Source: an uncultured Collinsella sp. (GTDB lineage: Bacteria > Actinomycetota > Coriobacteriia > Coriobacteriales > Coriobacteriaceae). From it: a stretch of 19,691 nt of DNA. A program made the position numbers and the translations under genes. A model generated the notes under the pieces. It saw only the letters and a list, made by a program, of their open reading frames with translations. It did not search any database and was not told the DNA's origin. Shown here one piece after another: positions 6,924 through 14,132 of this stretch; the first letter of the stretch is position 1, and the number at the start of each line of letters is the position of its first letter. The stretch covers positions 1-19,691 of the forward strand of contig URUW01000010.1 in NCBI GenBank assembly GCA_900551205.1. The letters are read 5' to 3'.

Positions 6924-7547
6924 TTAGCCTTCGAGCTGAGCCACTTTGTAGCGGTAGGCAGCGGCTATGACGTCTTTGCAGCCTTCGCGGCCCAGCTTGG
7001 CGCGGTTGACGACGATGTCTTTACCGCTCGTCATCTTCCACTTTCCGGCGCTGTAGCGCTTGTAGAACGCCTCGCGCGCCTTCTGCTGCTGCTTGACCAG
7101 CTTGGCGCCCTTCTTTTTATTAAGGCCACGCTTCTTGCGTACGATCTCGACGCGGTCCTCAAAGGGTGCGGTCACCAACACGGCAATGTGGTTGGGGTTG
7201 TTACGCAGCAGGTAATCGGACAGACGGCCTTCGATAATGCAGCTCTCAGTCTCGCCCAAGTCCAAAATCACCTGGCTCATCTTTTGGAACAACTTGTCCG
7301 AGTACGAGCGCGCGTCGTAGCGGTCGGGCAGAAACGCCATGTTCTCCACAGCCAGACGCTCGTCATAGGCGGCCATCTTATCGAGTGACTCGCCCGCACG
7401 CAGCGACGCGCGCACCAGCAGCTCGTTGTCGTACAGAGGAATCCCCAACTCGTTGGCGAGGATGCGTCCGATCTCGTGGCCCTCGGCACCAAAGTCGCGC
7501 GCGATGGTAATGACCACAGGACTCTTCTTGTTCTCCAGATCGCTCAT
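6924..7547 (-). CDS. Cytidylate-kinase-like family protein
   Basis: The protein has 207 residues. The start at 7547 is chosen for AAAGGA six bases upstream and because the conserved fold starts soon after; an in-frame start at 7592 would run into the neighbouring terminator hairpin. The N-terminus VVITIARDFGAEGHEIGRIL followed by ELGIPLYDNELL matches the cytidylate-kinase-like family (PF13189), whose members usually read R-x-x-G-S-G-G-x-x-I. Here the glycine loop reads GAEGHEIG, so ATP binding is likely but altered. The middle holds EGRLSDYLL and a Lys-rich stretch (GLNKKKGAKLVKQQQ). The substrate is unknown; members sit in many contexts and are not the essential cmk. It follows the ABC importer genes by 48 bp, separated by a hairpin, so it may be only partly co-transcribed. 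Confidence 0.82.
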   Translation of the reverse strand: MSDLENKKSPVVITIARDFGAEGHEIGRILANELGIPLYDNELLVRASLRAGESLDKMAAYDERLAVENMAFLPDRYDARSYSDKLFQKMSQVILDLGETESCIIEGRLSDYLLRNNPNHIAVLVTAPFEDRVEIVRKKRGLNKKKGAKLVKQQQKAREAFYKRYSAGKWKMTSGKDIVVNRAKLGREGCKDVIAAAYRYKVAQLEG

Positions 7548-7564
7548 CGCGATTCCTTTCTCTA

Positions 7565-7593
7565 TGTGACAAAGGGGCTGTCCCTTTGCCACA
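7565..7593 (-). terminator. Intercistronic hairpin after the ABC importer genes
   Basis: A 12-bp stem (TGTGACAAAGGG at 7565-7576, CCCTTTGCCACA at 7582-7593, one mismatch) closes the loop GCTGT. It directly follows the permease stop at 7596. There is no T-run, so it may be a transcript-stabilising hairpin or partial terminator rather than a full stop. It contains the GGGACAG core on the minus strand. Confidence 0.5.
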
Positions 7594-7595
7594 TT

Positions 7596-8234
7596 CTACG
7601 CTGCCACCATTCGCCTCTGATATGCGCGAACCAGCAGCGAGATACCAAAGTTGAGCACGAAGTACATCGCAAACACCAGGCCGTAGAGCATAAGCACCTG
7701 CGACAGGTCGATCGCATGGGCCATCACGACGTTTGCCGTGTACATGAGCTCGGCCACGTTAATGCCCGAAAGATACGAGCTGTCCTTAATGACGGTCGTG
7801 CATTGGCTAAACAGCGCCGGAATGATCGTCTTAAACGTCTGCGGCAGAATGATGTAGCGCATAGTGGCAAAGAAGCCAAAGCCCTGGCTCTGCGCTGCCT
7901 CAAACTGGCCGCGCGGAATCGAGTTGAGACCGCCGCGCACAATCTCGGCCATAACAGCGCTGGTAAAGAGCGTAAAGGCGATGGTCGAAATCACAATATC
8001 CAAACCCTGCACCGTAAAGTAGATAAAAAGGATCCACAGCAGGTTCGGCGTGCAGCGGAACAGCTCGATATAGGCACTCACCAAAATACGGAACGGGCGG
8101 GGCGCATAGCTCTTAACGAGCGCCAGCACCGTGCCAAAGATGAGCGAGAAAAAGATCGACAGCGCCGAGATCTCGATCGTCTTAACAAAGCCGCCCCAAA
8201 TGTAGAGCAGGTTGGTCGCGTTGAAGATTTCCAT
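7596..8234 (-). CDS. Polar amino acid ABC transporter permease (second)
   Basis: This 212-residue inner-membrane protein is of the His/Glu/Gln/Arg permease family (HisM/GlnP-like). The start at 8234 has GAGGAGG eight bases upstream, inside the end of the preceding gene. About five hydrophobic segments are visible. The cytoplasmic EAA loop that contacts the ATPase reads EIVRGGLNSIPRGQFEAAQSQ, followed by G-F and YIILPQ. It begins three bases after the stop of the first permease, indicating translational coupling, and pairs with it as a heterodimeric channel. Gene order ATPase, binding protein, permease, permease matches the gluABCD glutamate uptake cluster of corynebacteria, but substrate identity cannot be read from sequence. 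Confidence 0.93.
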   Translation of the reverse strand: MEIFNATNLLYIWGGFVKTIEISALSIFFSLIFGTVLALVKSYAPRPFRILVSAYIELFRCTPNLLWILFIYFTVQGLDIVISTIAFTLFTSAVMAEIVRGGLNSIPRGQFEAAQSQGFGFFATMRYIILPQTFKTIIPALFSQCTTVIKDSSYLSGINVAELMYTANVVMAHAIDLSQVLMLYGLVFAMYFVLNFGISLLVRAYQRRMVAA

Positions 8235-8237
8235 GCG

Positions 8238-8984
8238 CTAGGCCTCCTCTACGTTGTCGAGCCCCAGCTCGGCCAGGCTCACGCCGCGCGGACGCTCCTT
8301 GGAGCGGCGCTCGAGCCACTGCACCAGCATGGCGAGCGGAAAGCAGATGATGAAGTACATAAGGCAGCAGACGATATATCCCTGCAGGTAACCGTACAGA
8401 CTCACAAAGTTGTCGGAACGGTACATAAGGTCGCCGCCGGCCACAAGCGCCAGCACCGACGTGTTCTTGACCAGGTTGAGTGCCTGGTTACACAGCGGCG
8501 GCAGAATGATCTTGAACGTCTGGGGCAGCACGATGTACCAGTACGCCTGGGCACGGGTGAAGCCCTGGCTCTGGGCCGCCTCCATCTGACCGCGCGGAAC
8601 CGCCTCGATACCGGTGCGGATGACCTCCGAAATGTAGGCCGCGTGATACAGGCCCACGCCCAAGAAGCCCAGCACGAACGGCGCGATGCGCACCGGCTGG
8701 TCGGCACCGGTTATGGCTTGCAAAAACTGCGGACCGGCCATGTACATAAAGAGCACCTGCACGGGCAACGGGGTGTTCTGGTAAAACTCCACGTACACGC
8801 GGCTTATGGCGCGCAGCACGCGCGAACGGGTGGTGGAGAACACGCCCAGCAGCGTGCCCAGCACCAGCGACAGCAGCAGACCGGCAACGACCACCTGTAG
8901 CGTCACGCCAAAGCCCTCCCAGAAGGGCCCCATGTTTTGAAATGTCGTCGACCAACGGTCGGCGTCAAATAATCCTTCGAGCAT
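8238..8984 (-). CDS. Polar amino acid ABC transporter permease (first)
   Basis: This 248-residue inner-membrane permease starts at 8984, where AAGGAAGGAA lies about five bases upstream; an in-frame ATG at 9017 would overlap the preceding gene and lacks a good ribosome site. It shows the usual five or so membrane spans and a clear EAA loop (EVIRTGIEAVPRGQMEAAQS, then QGF and YIVLPQ). The region VYVEFYQNTPLPVQVLF is the conserved early motif of this family (F-x-R-N/Q-T-P-L). A charged C-terminal tail (ERRSKERPRG) faces the cytoplasm. It lies 25 bp after the binding-protein gene and 3 bp before the second permease, in one operon. Confidence 0.93.
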   Translation of the reverse strand: MLEGLFDADRWSTTFQNMGPFWEGFGVTLQVVVAGLLLSLVLGTLLGVFSTTRSRVLRAISRVYVEFYQNTPLPVQVLFMYMAGPQFLQAITGADQPVRIAPFVLGFLGVGLYHAAYISEVIRTGIEAVPRGQMEAAQSQGFTRAQAYWYIVLPQTFKIILPPLCNQALNLVKNTSVLALVAGGDLMYRSDNFVSLYGYLQGYIVCCLMYFIICFPLAMLVQWLERRSKERPRGVSLAELGLDNVEEA

Positions 8985-9009
8985 TTGATTCCTTCCTTGG
9001 ACGATGCGC

Positions 9010-9888
9010 CTATACAAGACCCCAGGTCTTGACCTCTTGGTCGAGCCAGCCGTCGGCCAGGCGATCGCAAATCACCTGATCGACCACGGCCGAAAGGTCG
9101 CAGCCCTTCTTGGTCGCCACGCCGTAGCCCTGCTCGCCAAACTTGACCTCGGGCTGCAGCAGCTCAACGGTCTCGTTCATGTAGCCGGCCAGCGTGGAGC
9201 GGTCCATGGCAAAGACGTCGATATTGCCGGCGTCGAGGGAACTCTTGATGATGGGATAGCCGCTAAAGGCCCTAAACTCGGGCTTACAGCTAAAGCCGTT
9301 GTCCTTGATCATCTGCTCGATCAGGCCCTGCGTGGTAGCACCCTGGCTCACGCCAATGACCTTGCCGTCCAGGTCCTCAATCGAGGTAAAGCCCGAACGC
9401 TTCTTGACCATGAGTCCCACGTAGTCGGTACGGTACGGCGTCGAGAAATCCCAGCTCTTCTTGCGCTCGTCGGTGATGGTGTAGGTCGCCGCAACCACAT
9501 CGAGCTGGCCGTTATCGATCAGCGGGCCGCGCGTCTTGGGCGTTACGTCGGTAAACTCGACAAGCTCCTGGGCACGGGCGTCCTTGTAGCTCACGCCAAA
9601 GACGGCAGCGGCGATCTGGTAGCACAAATCGACTTCCATGCCCTCAAAGCGACCCTTGGCGGTGTCGTAATAGCCGTAACCGGGAACGTCCTTCTTAACG
9701 CCGGCATTCAGATGGCCACGCGACTTAATGGCCGCAAGCTTGGACCCCTTGTCGGAGCCCTCGCCGCTGGTAGAGTTGCCGCAACCGGTAAGCGCGGTCC
9801 CCGTCAGCGCAAGCATGCCGGCGCCAGCCAGCTGCAAAAAGTGACGGCGCGACACGGCCGCCCTCGTCATATCCGTCATGTCTATCAC
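9010..9888 (-). CDS. Amino acid ABC transporter substrate-binding lipoprotein (Tat-type signal)
   Basis: This 292-residue family 3 solute-binding protein captures an amino acid outside the membrane for the adjacent permeases. The N-terminus has a twin-arginine pattern (SRRHFLQLAGAG, residues 13-24) and a lipobox LTGC with Cys36, so it is probably exported folded and lipid-anchored. The fold shows GVKKDVPGYGYYD, GMEVDLC, GQLDVVAATYTITDERKKSW, FSTPYRTDYVGL and GVSQGATTQGL, all typical of glutamate/glutamine-type binders. The start is uncertain. The GTG at 9888 gives the longest form, five bases after the ATPase stop. The ATG at 9879 has GGTGAT in front and would remove only three residues. Co-operonic with the ATPase and permeases. 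Confidence 0.93.
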   Translation of the reverse strand: MIDMTDMTRAAVSRRHFLQLAGAGMLALTGTALTGCGNSTSGEGSDKGSKLAAIKSRGHLNAGVKKDVPGYGYYDTAKGRFEGMEVDLCYQIAAAVFGVSYKDARAQELVEFTDVTPKTRGPLIDNGQLDVVAATYTITDERKKSWDFSTPYRTDYVGLMVKKRSGFTSIEDLDGKVIGVSQGATTQGLIEQMIKDNGFSCKPEFRAFSGYPIIKSSLDAGNIDVFAMDRSTLAGYMNETVELLQPEVKFGEQGYGVATKKGCDLSAVVDQVICDRLADGWLDQEVKTWGLV

Positions 9889-9893
9889 CGCGC

Positions 9894-10625
9894 CTAGTGC
9901 AGAATCTTAGACAGGAACTCGCGGCAGCGCGGGTTCTCGGGGTTATCGAAGAAGTGCTCGGGCGTGCCCTCCTCCAGAATGCGGCCGTCCTCCATAAAGA
10001 TGACGCGGTCGGCCACCTGGCGCGCAAAGCCCATCTCGTGCGTCACGCAGATCATGGTGATGTCCTCCTGCGCGAGCTCAATCATAACGTCCAGGACTTC
10101 CTGGACCATCTCGGGGTCGAGCGCCGAGGTCGGCTCATCAAACAGGATGATGGGCTGCTTGGTGCACAGGGCACGGGCGATGGCGATGCGCTGCTGCTGA
10201 CCACCCGAGAGATTCTGCGGATACTCGCCGGCCTTATGCGCCATGCCGACGCGCTTGAGTGCGGCGATGGCGATCTCGGTCGCCTCCTCCTTGCTCTTCT
10301 TTTGCAGCTTGATGGGCGCGAGCGTCAGGTTGCCGAGCACCGTCATGTTGGGATACAGGTTGAACTGCTGAAACACCATGGAACTATACTTGCGAGCCAT
10401 CTCCAGGTGGTTCTTTTTGGTAAGCGGCGTACCGTCGATGATGACCTCGCCCGACGTGGGCTCCTCCAGATAATCGACGCAACGGATGAGCGTCGACTTA
10501 CCCGAGCCGGAAGGCCCGATCATTACGAGCTTCTCGCCGCGCTTGACGGTGAGGTTGATATCTTTGAGCACATGCAGGTCGCCAAAGTACTTGTTGAGAT
10601 GCTTGATCTCGATCATGTCTGCCAT
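9894..10625 (-). CDS. Polar amino acid ABC transporter ATP-binding protein
   Basis: This 243-residue cytoplasmic ATPase energises the importer. Walker A is GPSGSGKST (about 38-46), the Q-loop region reads [16 protein letters not shown], the signature is LSGGQQQR, Walker B plus catalytic Glu is [12 protein letters not shown], and the switch His is in CVTHEMGFA. The length and the [10 protein letters not shown] segment fit the GlnQ/GluA class. The ATG at 10625 follows AAGGGA by about seven bases; an internal ATG at 10616 is possible. It is the first gene of the operon ahead of the binding protein and two permeases. A -10-like TACAAT (minus strand, 10661-10666) lies 36 bp upstream. Confidence 0.95.
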   Translation of the reverse strand: MADMIEIKHLNKYFGDLHVLKDINLTVKRGEKLVMIGPSGSGKSTLIRCVDYLEEPTSGEVIIDGTPLTKKNHLEMARKYSSMVFQQFNLYPNMTVLGNLTLAPIKLQKKSKEEATEIAIAALKRVGMAHKAGEYPQNLSGGQQQRIAIARALCTKQPIILFDEPTSALDPEMVQEVLDVMIELAQEDITMICVTHEMGFARQVADRVIFMEDGRILEEGTPEHFFDNPENPRCREFLSKILH

Positions 10626-10660
10626 GAATGTCCCTTCCCTGCGTTTACACGAGTTGAACT

Positions 10661-10666
10661 ATTGTA
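10661..10666 (-). promoter_or_regulatory. Possible -10 box of the amino acid ABC operon
   Basis: TACAAT on the minus strand lies 36 bp before the operon's first start codon. No good -35 hexamer was found at 16-18 bp. Weak support. Confidence 0.35.
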
Positions 10667-10731
10667 CGGAAAGAACCACGTTTCCGCAGCCCACACTACA
10701 TTCCCGTAAAGAACCCGCAATCTTCCACCCA

Positions 10732-10798
10732 CTCATTGGGGACAGACTTAAATGAGTGCCTGCTCATTGGGCACTCATTTAAGTCTGTCCCCAATGAG
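10732..10798. repeat. Perfect 29-bp inverted repeat with GGGGACAG core
   Basis: Bases 10732-10760 and 10770-10798 are perfect reverse complements around a 9-base loop (TGCTCATTG). The arm begins CTCATTGGGGACAGACTTAA. It lies upstream of the ABC operon and downstream of the YqeY gene, so it could terminate YqeY transcripts. Its length and perfection exceed a normal terminator and suggest a REP-like or mobile hairpin element. Confidence 0.8.
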
Positions 10799-10832
10799 CG
10801 CTCAACCGCCCTTGTTGAGCATAAGTCAGCGA

Positions 10833-10931
10833 AAACCCGTACACGCGAGCAAGGTGACGTGAAATGAAAGGGCGCAGACCTTATGGTCGCGCCCTTGAAA
10901 TTGAACGTCAGATTGCCGTGTGTACGGGTTT
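10833..10931. other. Nested-stem structured element
   Basis: An outer stem joins 10833-10847 (AAACCCGTACACGCG) with 10917-10931, 15 bp with one G:U pair. Inside is a second hairpin, 10868-10880 with 10885-10896 (AAGGGCGC and GACC arms, loop TTAT, one bulged A). No reading frame fits. It may be a structured RNA, an extended terminator, or a repeat element; direction is not determined. With the hairpins at 10732 and 10945 it fills most of the 350-bp gene-free gap. Confidence 0.55.
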
Positions 10932-10944
10932 GCAGCGTCGAGCC

Positions 10945-10972
10945 GTTATGCGGTTTGGTAAAACCGCATAAC
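10945..10972 (-). terminator. Hairpin just after the YqeY gene
   Basis: A perfect 12-bp stem (GTTATGCGGTTT at 10945-10956, complement at 10961-10972) with loop GGTA starts three bases after the stop codon at 10976. No T-run follows on the minus strand, so termination efficiency is uncertain. Confidence 0.5.
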
Positions 10973-10975
10973 AAA

Positions 10976-11419
10976 TTACGCGAGTTTGGCTCCAACGATC
11001 TTTGCCGCGGCCGGCTTGTCGAAGTTGCCGCCGGTGGCCTTGCCGAGTGCTCCCATGACCTGGCCCATCTGCTTCTTGGACGTGGCGCCCAGCTCGGCGA
11101 TGACCTGCTCGATCAGGGCCTCGAGCTCCTCGCCCGAAACCTGCGCGGGCAGAAGGCTCTCCAGAATCTTGACCTGCTCGGTCAGGTTGTCGGTACGCTC
11201 CTGGTCGGTGCCGGCCTTGATGGACATCTCCAGCGTCTCGCTCGTCTGCTTGATCAGACGCTTGATCATGTTGTTGACGTCTTCCTCAGTCACATCGCGG
11301 CGCTCATTGACCTCGATATTCTTCACCTCAGCCTTAACCTGGCGAATGATGGACAGGCGAACCTTGTCCTTGGCCTTCATGGCCGCGATCATTTCCTTCT
11401 GCAGCTCTTCGTTGGTCAT
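10976..11419 (-). CDS. yqeY: GatB/YqeY domain protein
   Basis: This 147-residue cytoplasmic protein is the usual length for YqeY. The ATG at 11419 is eight bases after GAGGAGG; a TTG two codons upstream is too close to that site. The N-terminal half is helical and charged (MKAKDKVRLSIIRQVKAEVK, then EEDVNNMIKRLIKQ). The C-terminal half (LLPAQVSGEELEALIEQVI, MGQVMGALGKATGG) is the helical domain shared with the tail of GatB, which binds tRNA in amidotransferases. YqeY proteins are thought to touch tRNA or translation, but the role is not settled. It follows the foldase gene by 54 bp, with a GC hairpin (11443-11468) between them. Confidence 0.93.
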   Translation of the reverse strand: MTNEELQKEMIAAMKAKDKVRLSIIRQVKAEVKNIEVNERRDVTEEDVNNMIKRLIKQTSETLEMSIKAGTDQERTDNLTEQVKILESLLPAQVSGEELEALIEQVIAELGATSKKQMGQVMGALGKATGGNFDKPAAAKIVGAKLA

Positions 11420-11442
11420 CTGCAAATCCTCCTCAATAGTGC

Positions 11443-11468
11443 GGGCGGCACTCGCGCGAGCACCGCCC
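11443..11468 (-). other. Intercistronic GC hairpin between foldase gene and yqeY
   Basis: A nearly continuous self-complementary 26-base stretch (GGGCGGCACTCG... to CACCGCCC) folds into an 11-bp stem with two G:U pairs and loop CGCG. It lies within the 54-bp gap and has no T-run. It may modulate read-through or mRNA stability. Confidence 0.45.
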
Positions 11469-11473
11469 CATGA

Positions 11474-12694
11474 TTACTCAGTCGTCGACGAATCGTCGGT
11501 CGAACTCTTGGTGACGCCCTTCAGGCTCACGTTATAGGGTACGTCCTTGGGCATGGGATTGACGGTGATGTCAGCATCCTTCTTGTACTGCTCTAGCCAC
11601 TCGCTATATGCAGTGCTGGCCGCCTGCGTCTTCACCACGTTGGAGACGTACTTCTTGATGGCCTTGGGTACCTGCTTGATATCATCGACCTGGCTATCGA
11701 CATGGAAGTAGTCAGTGCACTTGATAATGTGATAGCCGTACGTCGACTCGACCACGCCGCTCACATCGCCCTTGTTGAGCCCCTCGAGTGCCGTCTGGTA
11801 GCTGTCGACGAAGGTGGTGAGCTTGTCCCAGCCCACGTCGCCCTTCTTCTCCTTGGAACCGGTGTCGTCGGAATACTGCTTCACAGCGTCTTCGAAGCTC
11901 AGCTCGCCGGAGTTAATCTTGTCCAGGCACTCCTGCGCCTTGGCCTTGGCGGCAGCCTTGTCCTCGTCGGATGCCTCGGAATCGACCTTGATCAGGATGT
12001 TCGACGAGCGGCGGGCATCGTTGTACTTCGACAGGTTCTCGTTGATGTAATCGACGATCTCGCTGTCCTCGGGCTTGCTGGTAGGCGCCACGGCTTCCTT
12101 GAGCTTTTGCTGCGCCAGGCTCTCCTTGAGCGAGCTCTTATAGGTGTCCTCGGTGAAGCCGTAGGTCTTAAGGGTCTTCTTAAAGGTCTTGGCGCCGCCC
12201 GCGCTCTTGCACGCGTCCTTCCAAGCCTTCTCGACCTCCTCATCCGACACCGTCACGCCGTTCTCCTTCTGCGCCTGCTGAAGCAGAATCTGCTGCGTGT
12301 AGGAATCGATGAGCTGCTTGCGATACTTCTTGGGCGTAAGGTCGTTGTTGACCAGGTACTGCGCCCAATCCTTGTCCTTGGTATAACCATAGGACGTGCG
12401 CATGCTCATGATCTGCTTGGTCACGGTATCCTCGGTGAGGTTGGTGCCGTTGATGGTGGCGGCAACGCCGCCGGTGAGCTTGTAGCCCGAGGTGTCCTCG
12501 GTCTGCGACATAAGACCGGAGCACGCCATGGCCGAGACGGAAAGCAACATTGCCAGCACGCCGATAACCACCAGAACAATCTTGACGGTCTTAGACACGT
12601 ACGTCTTGCGCTGCTTCTTACGAGAGCTGGAGGCAGCGCGAGTCTGCTGCTCGGGCGTCGGCGCGGCCTCGGAGTTCTTTTTCTTATTTGCCAT
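11474..12694 (-). CDS. Membrane-anchored parvulin-type peptidyl-prolyl isomerase (SurA/PrsA-like foldase)
   Basis: The protein has 406 residues. The start at 12694 is preceded by GAAAGG at six bases; an upstream in-frame start at 12841 would overlap the next gene. Residues 1-36 are a Lys/Arg-rich cytoplasmic tail and 37-56 a membrane anchor. Residues 75-220 form a helical SurA_N-like chaperone domain (YTQQILLQQAQKENGVTVSDEEVEKAW). About 227-327 is a PpiC-type rotamase (ILIKVDSEASDEDKAAAKAK, SFEDAVKQYSDD, KGDVGW, GDVSGVVESTYGYHIIKCTD). Such proteins help exported proteins fold outside the membrane. SAMAC near the anchor is not a canonical lipobox, so a type II anchor is more likely than a lipoprotein. 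It may serve the surface proteins in this genome, but that link is only inference. Confidence 0.93.
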   Translation of the reverse strand: MANKKKNSEAAPTPEQQTRAASSSRKKQRKTYVSKTVKIVLVVIGVLAMLLSVSAMACSGLMSQTEDTSGYKLTGGVAATINGTNLTEDTVTKQIMSMRTSYGYTKDKDWAQYLVNNDLTPKKYRKQLIDSYTQQILLQQAQKENGVTVSDEEVEKAWKDACKSAGGAKTFKKTLKTYGFTEDTYKSSLKESLAQQKLKEAVAPTSKPEDSEIVDYINENLSKYNDARRSSNILIKVDSEASDEDKAAAKAKAQECLDKINSGELSFEDAVKQYSDDTGSKEKKGDVGWDKLTTFVDSYQTALEGLNKGDVSGVVESTYGYHIIKCTDYFHVDSQVDDIKQVPKAIKKYVSNVVKTQAASTAYSEWLEQYKKDADITVNPMPKDVPYNVSLKGVTKSSTDDSSTTE

Positions 12695-12782
12695 AGTTGG
12701 CCTTTCGCATAACGAATCGAACAAACGCCATTGTGTCACAACGCGGCCCCCGCGACAAAAGGAACGTCCCCAGGGGCCGGAT

Positions 12783-13247
12783 TTAAAAGTGGCGGCGGAT
12801 GGCTTCGACCATGCCTTGGGGCGTGGTCTGGCCGAGCACATCGGCCGCGGTGTCCGCGTCCATAAAGATATTCATAAGCGCTTGCAGAGCCTCGACCTGG
12901 CCGCCCGGCTCGGCAATGCCCAAGTTGATGACGATCTGCGCCGGCACAGGGGCACCCATGCCCGCCATAGCATTGAATGTCACGGGCGTGGCCGGCTTCA
13001 CCACCGCGATGTAGGGCTTAGCCACAAACCCCGGATCGGTATGCGGGATGGCAATGTTGGCCGCCGGCATGGCAAGCCCTGTGGGATAGGCATCCTCGCG
13101 CGTGCGGACGGCGTCGAGCCAACCGGTGCCAATGTAGCCGCGTGGAGCAAGTTCGCCTTCGAGTCGCGCAAACACCTCATCAGGCGTCGCACACTCCCAA
13201 TCAAAAAACACCAGCTCAGGCGTAAACAGCGCTTCGTTATCCGCCAT
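12783..13247 (-). CDS. Orphan PTS EIIA protein (fructose/mannitol/galactitol class)
   Basis: This 154-residue cytoplasmic phosphocarrier matches the PTS_EIIA_2 family. The start at 13247 follows GGAGGAC by five bases. The phospho-accepting histidine is most likely His69 in AIPHTDPGF, and the flanking NIAIPHTD is the family signature. The C-terminal part (PAQIVINLGIAEPGGQVEALQAL, LGQTTPQGMVEAIRRHF) also fits, with closest resemblance to galactitol-type EIIA. No EIIB or EIIC gene lies nearby on either side, so it either serves a transporter elsewhere or acts in regulation. Its probable promoter (TTGCAT, 17 bp, TATTGA on the minus strand at 13282-13310) starts at the end of the neighbouring toxin gene. 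Confidence 0.9.
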   Translation of the reverse strand: MADNEALFTPELVFFDWECATPDEVFARLEGELAPRGYIGTGWLDAVRTREDAYPTGLAMPAANIAIPHTDPGFVAKPYIAVVKPATPVTFNAMAGMGAPVPAQIVINLGIAEPGGQVEALQALMNIFMDADTAADVLGQTTPQGMVEAIRRHF

Positions 13248-13281
13248 ATCGTCCTCCAAAGTTGCATGAGGGCCACAATGC

Positions 13282-13310
13282 TCAATATGATAGCGAAACG
13301 GAGTATGCAA
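13282..13310 (-). promoter_or_regulatory. Candidate promoter of the EIIA gene
   Basis: On the minus strand, TTGCAT (13305-13310) and TATTGA (13282-13287) are separated by 17 bp and lie 35 bp before the start codon. Both boxes are imperfect, so support is moderate. Confidence 0.4.
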
Positions 13311-13312
13311 GG

Positions 13313-13775
13313 TTAGCCGAGGATCCCGATGAGCTCGAGTGCGCGCGCGGGCGTCAAGCATACCTCGGGCATCGCCTCCAACATGCGTCGGTCGCTCGTG
13401 ATTACGTAGTCGACATCCGCCGTATCGCCCGATGCAATGATGAGATTGTCCTCAAGGTCCGGCATACGCTTGCCAAGCATACGCGCCATCTCGCATTCCG
13501 CCAACGAAAGCGGAGAAGCCGTTGCCACCTGCATCATATGCTCGATACAGGCCCATGCAGCCGGACCGAACGTTAACCCCATTCACATTCCGCTGAGCTA
13601 GACGCCGCGGCACAATGTAGAACAGGTCCTTTGCCGTCGTTGGCGCGTACAGAAGGTCAATCTTTCCCGCCTCGGCCAACTCAATCAATCTTTTCGCCTC
13701 GTCGAACGCTCCCTCTTGCAGGTAATAATCGAGCCAAACGTTTGTGTCTACCAAGAGTCGTTTTGCCGCAATCAT
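13313..13775 (-). pseudogene. PIN-domain toxin, frameshifted by one extra base
   Basis: PIN toxins are metal-dependent RNases. The first frame from the ATG at 13775 gives MIAAKRLLVDTNVWLDYYL with catalytic Asp10, continuing to RRLAQRNVNG. The rest of the domain lies in the next frame (LTFGPAAWACIEHMMQ, MPDLEDNLIIASGDTADVDY, VITSDRRML) and ends at 13313. The span is 463 bases, one more than a multiple of three. Removing one G from the GGGG run (13577-13580) joins the halves cleanly into a 153-residue PIN protein. The start codon overlaps the antitoxin stop in an ATGA arrangement. As read, the product would lack its C-terminal acidic residues and be inactive. A sequencing error in the homopolymer cannot be excluded. 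Confidence 0.85.
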
Positions 13776-14116
13776 CGGCAATTCGCCTCTATGCCAGCGA
13801 TCATCGCATCGTACATGTCGTCGCGTACGGCACCCCAGTTGTCTGCCGATGATTCAGCTGGCGCAAAATCCGCCGCGCTCAACCCCAATGAGAAAAAAGC
13901 CAGCCCGCATCCCTGCTCGGCCAGACTCTCCGCACGGGGTGCCTCGCACCTATCCTCCACCATAAATCCTGGCAACGTCTGATGCTCGACAAGGTAGGTC
14001 CAAAGCGCACGAATAGCGTCACTCGGCCCCAGCCCATTGCGAGTCAGGACCGCATCGCCGCCAGCCTTGAGCATAGGGTCGATTCGCGTGTTGAGCTGCA
14101 CTGTTGCTGTTGCCAT
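13772..14116 (-). CDS. RelB/DinJ-like antitoxin
   Basis: This 114-residue protein starts at 14116, six bases after GAGGAGT. The N-terminal 45 residues (ATVQLNTRIDPMLKAGGDAV, LGPSDAIRALWTYLVEHQTLP) form a ribbon-helix-helix DNA-binding domain of the RelB/DinJ type. The C-terminal part (about 50-114) is acidic and would wrap the toxin. Its stop overlaps the PIN gene start by four bases, the usual coupling in toxin-antitoxin operons. A small palindrome over the -10 box suggests self-repression. A RelB/DinJ-type antitoxin with a PIN partner is less common than with RelE/YafQ, so the pairing rests on gene overlap. The antitoxin is intact although its partner is frameshifted. Confidence 0.85.
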   Translation of the reverse strand: MATATVQLNTRIDPMLKAGGDAVLTRNGLGPSDAIRALWTYLVEHQTLPGFMVEDRCEAPRAESLAEQGCGLAFFSLGLSAADFAPAESSADNWGAVRDDMYDAMIAGIEANCR

Positions 14117-14132
14117 GGCGACTCCTCTCTGC

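Noticed and set aside
7476..8900. A 474-codon open frame on the plus strand
   Set aside because: It lies antisense to two clear ABC permease genes, is extremely rich in His/Arg/Gln, and matches no family; it is a composition artefact of high-GC coding DNA.
12745..12778. GGCCCC/GGGGCC hairpin between the EIIA and foldase genes as a terminator
   Set aside because: Only six pairs, a long loop and no T-run; kept only as a possible relative of the GGGGAC hairpin family.
13313..13582. The second half of the PIN gene as an independent small protein starting at 13582
   Set aside because: Its ATG has no ribosome site, directly follows an in-frame TGA, and the sequence is plainly the C-terminal half of the PIN domain.
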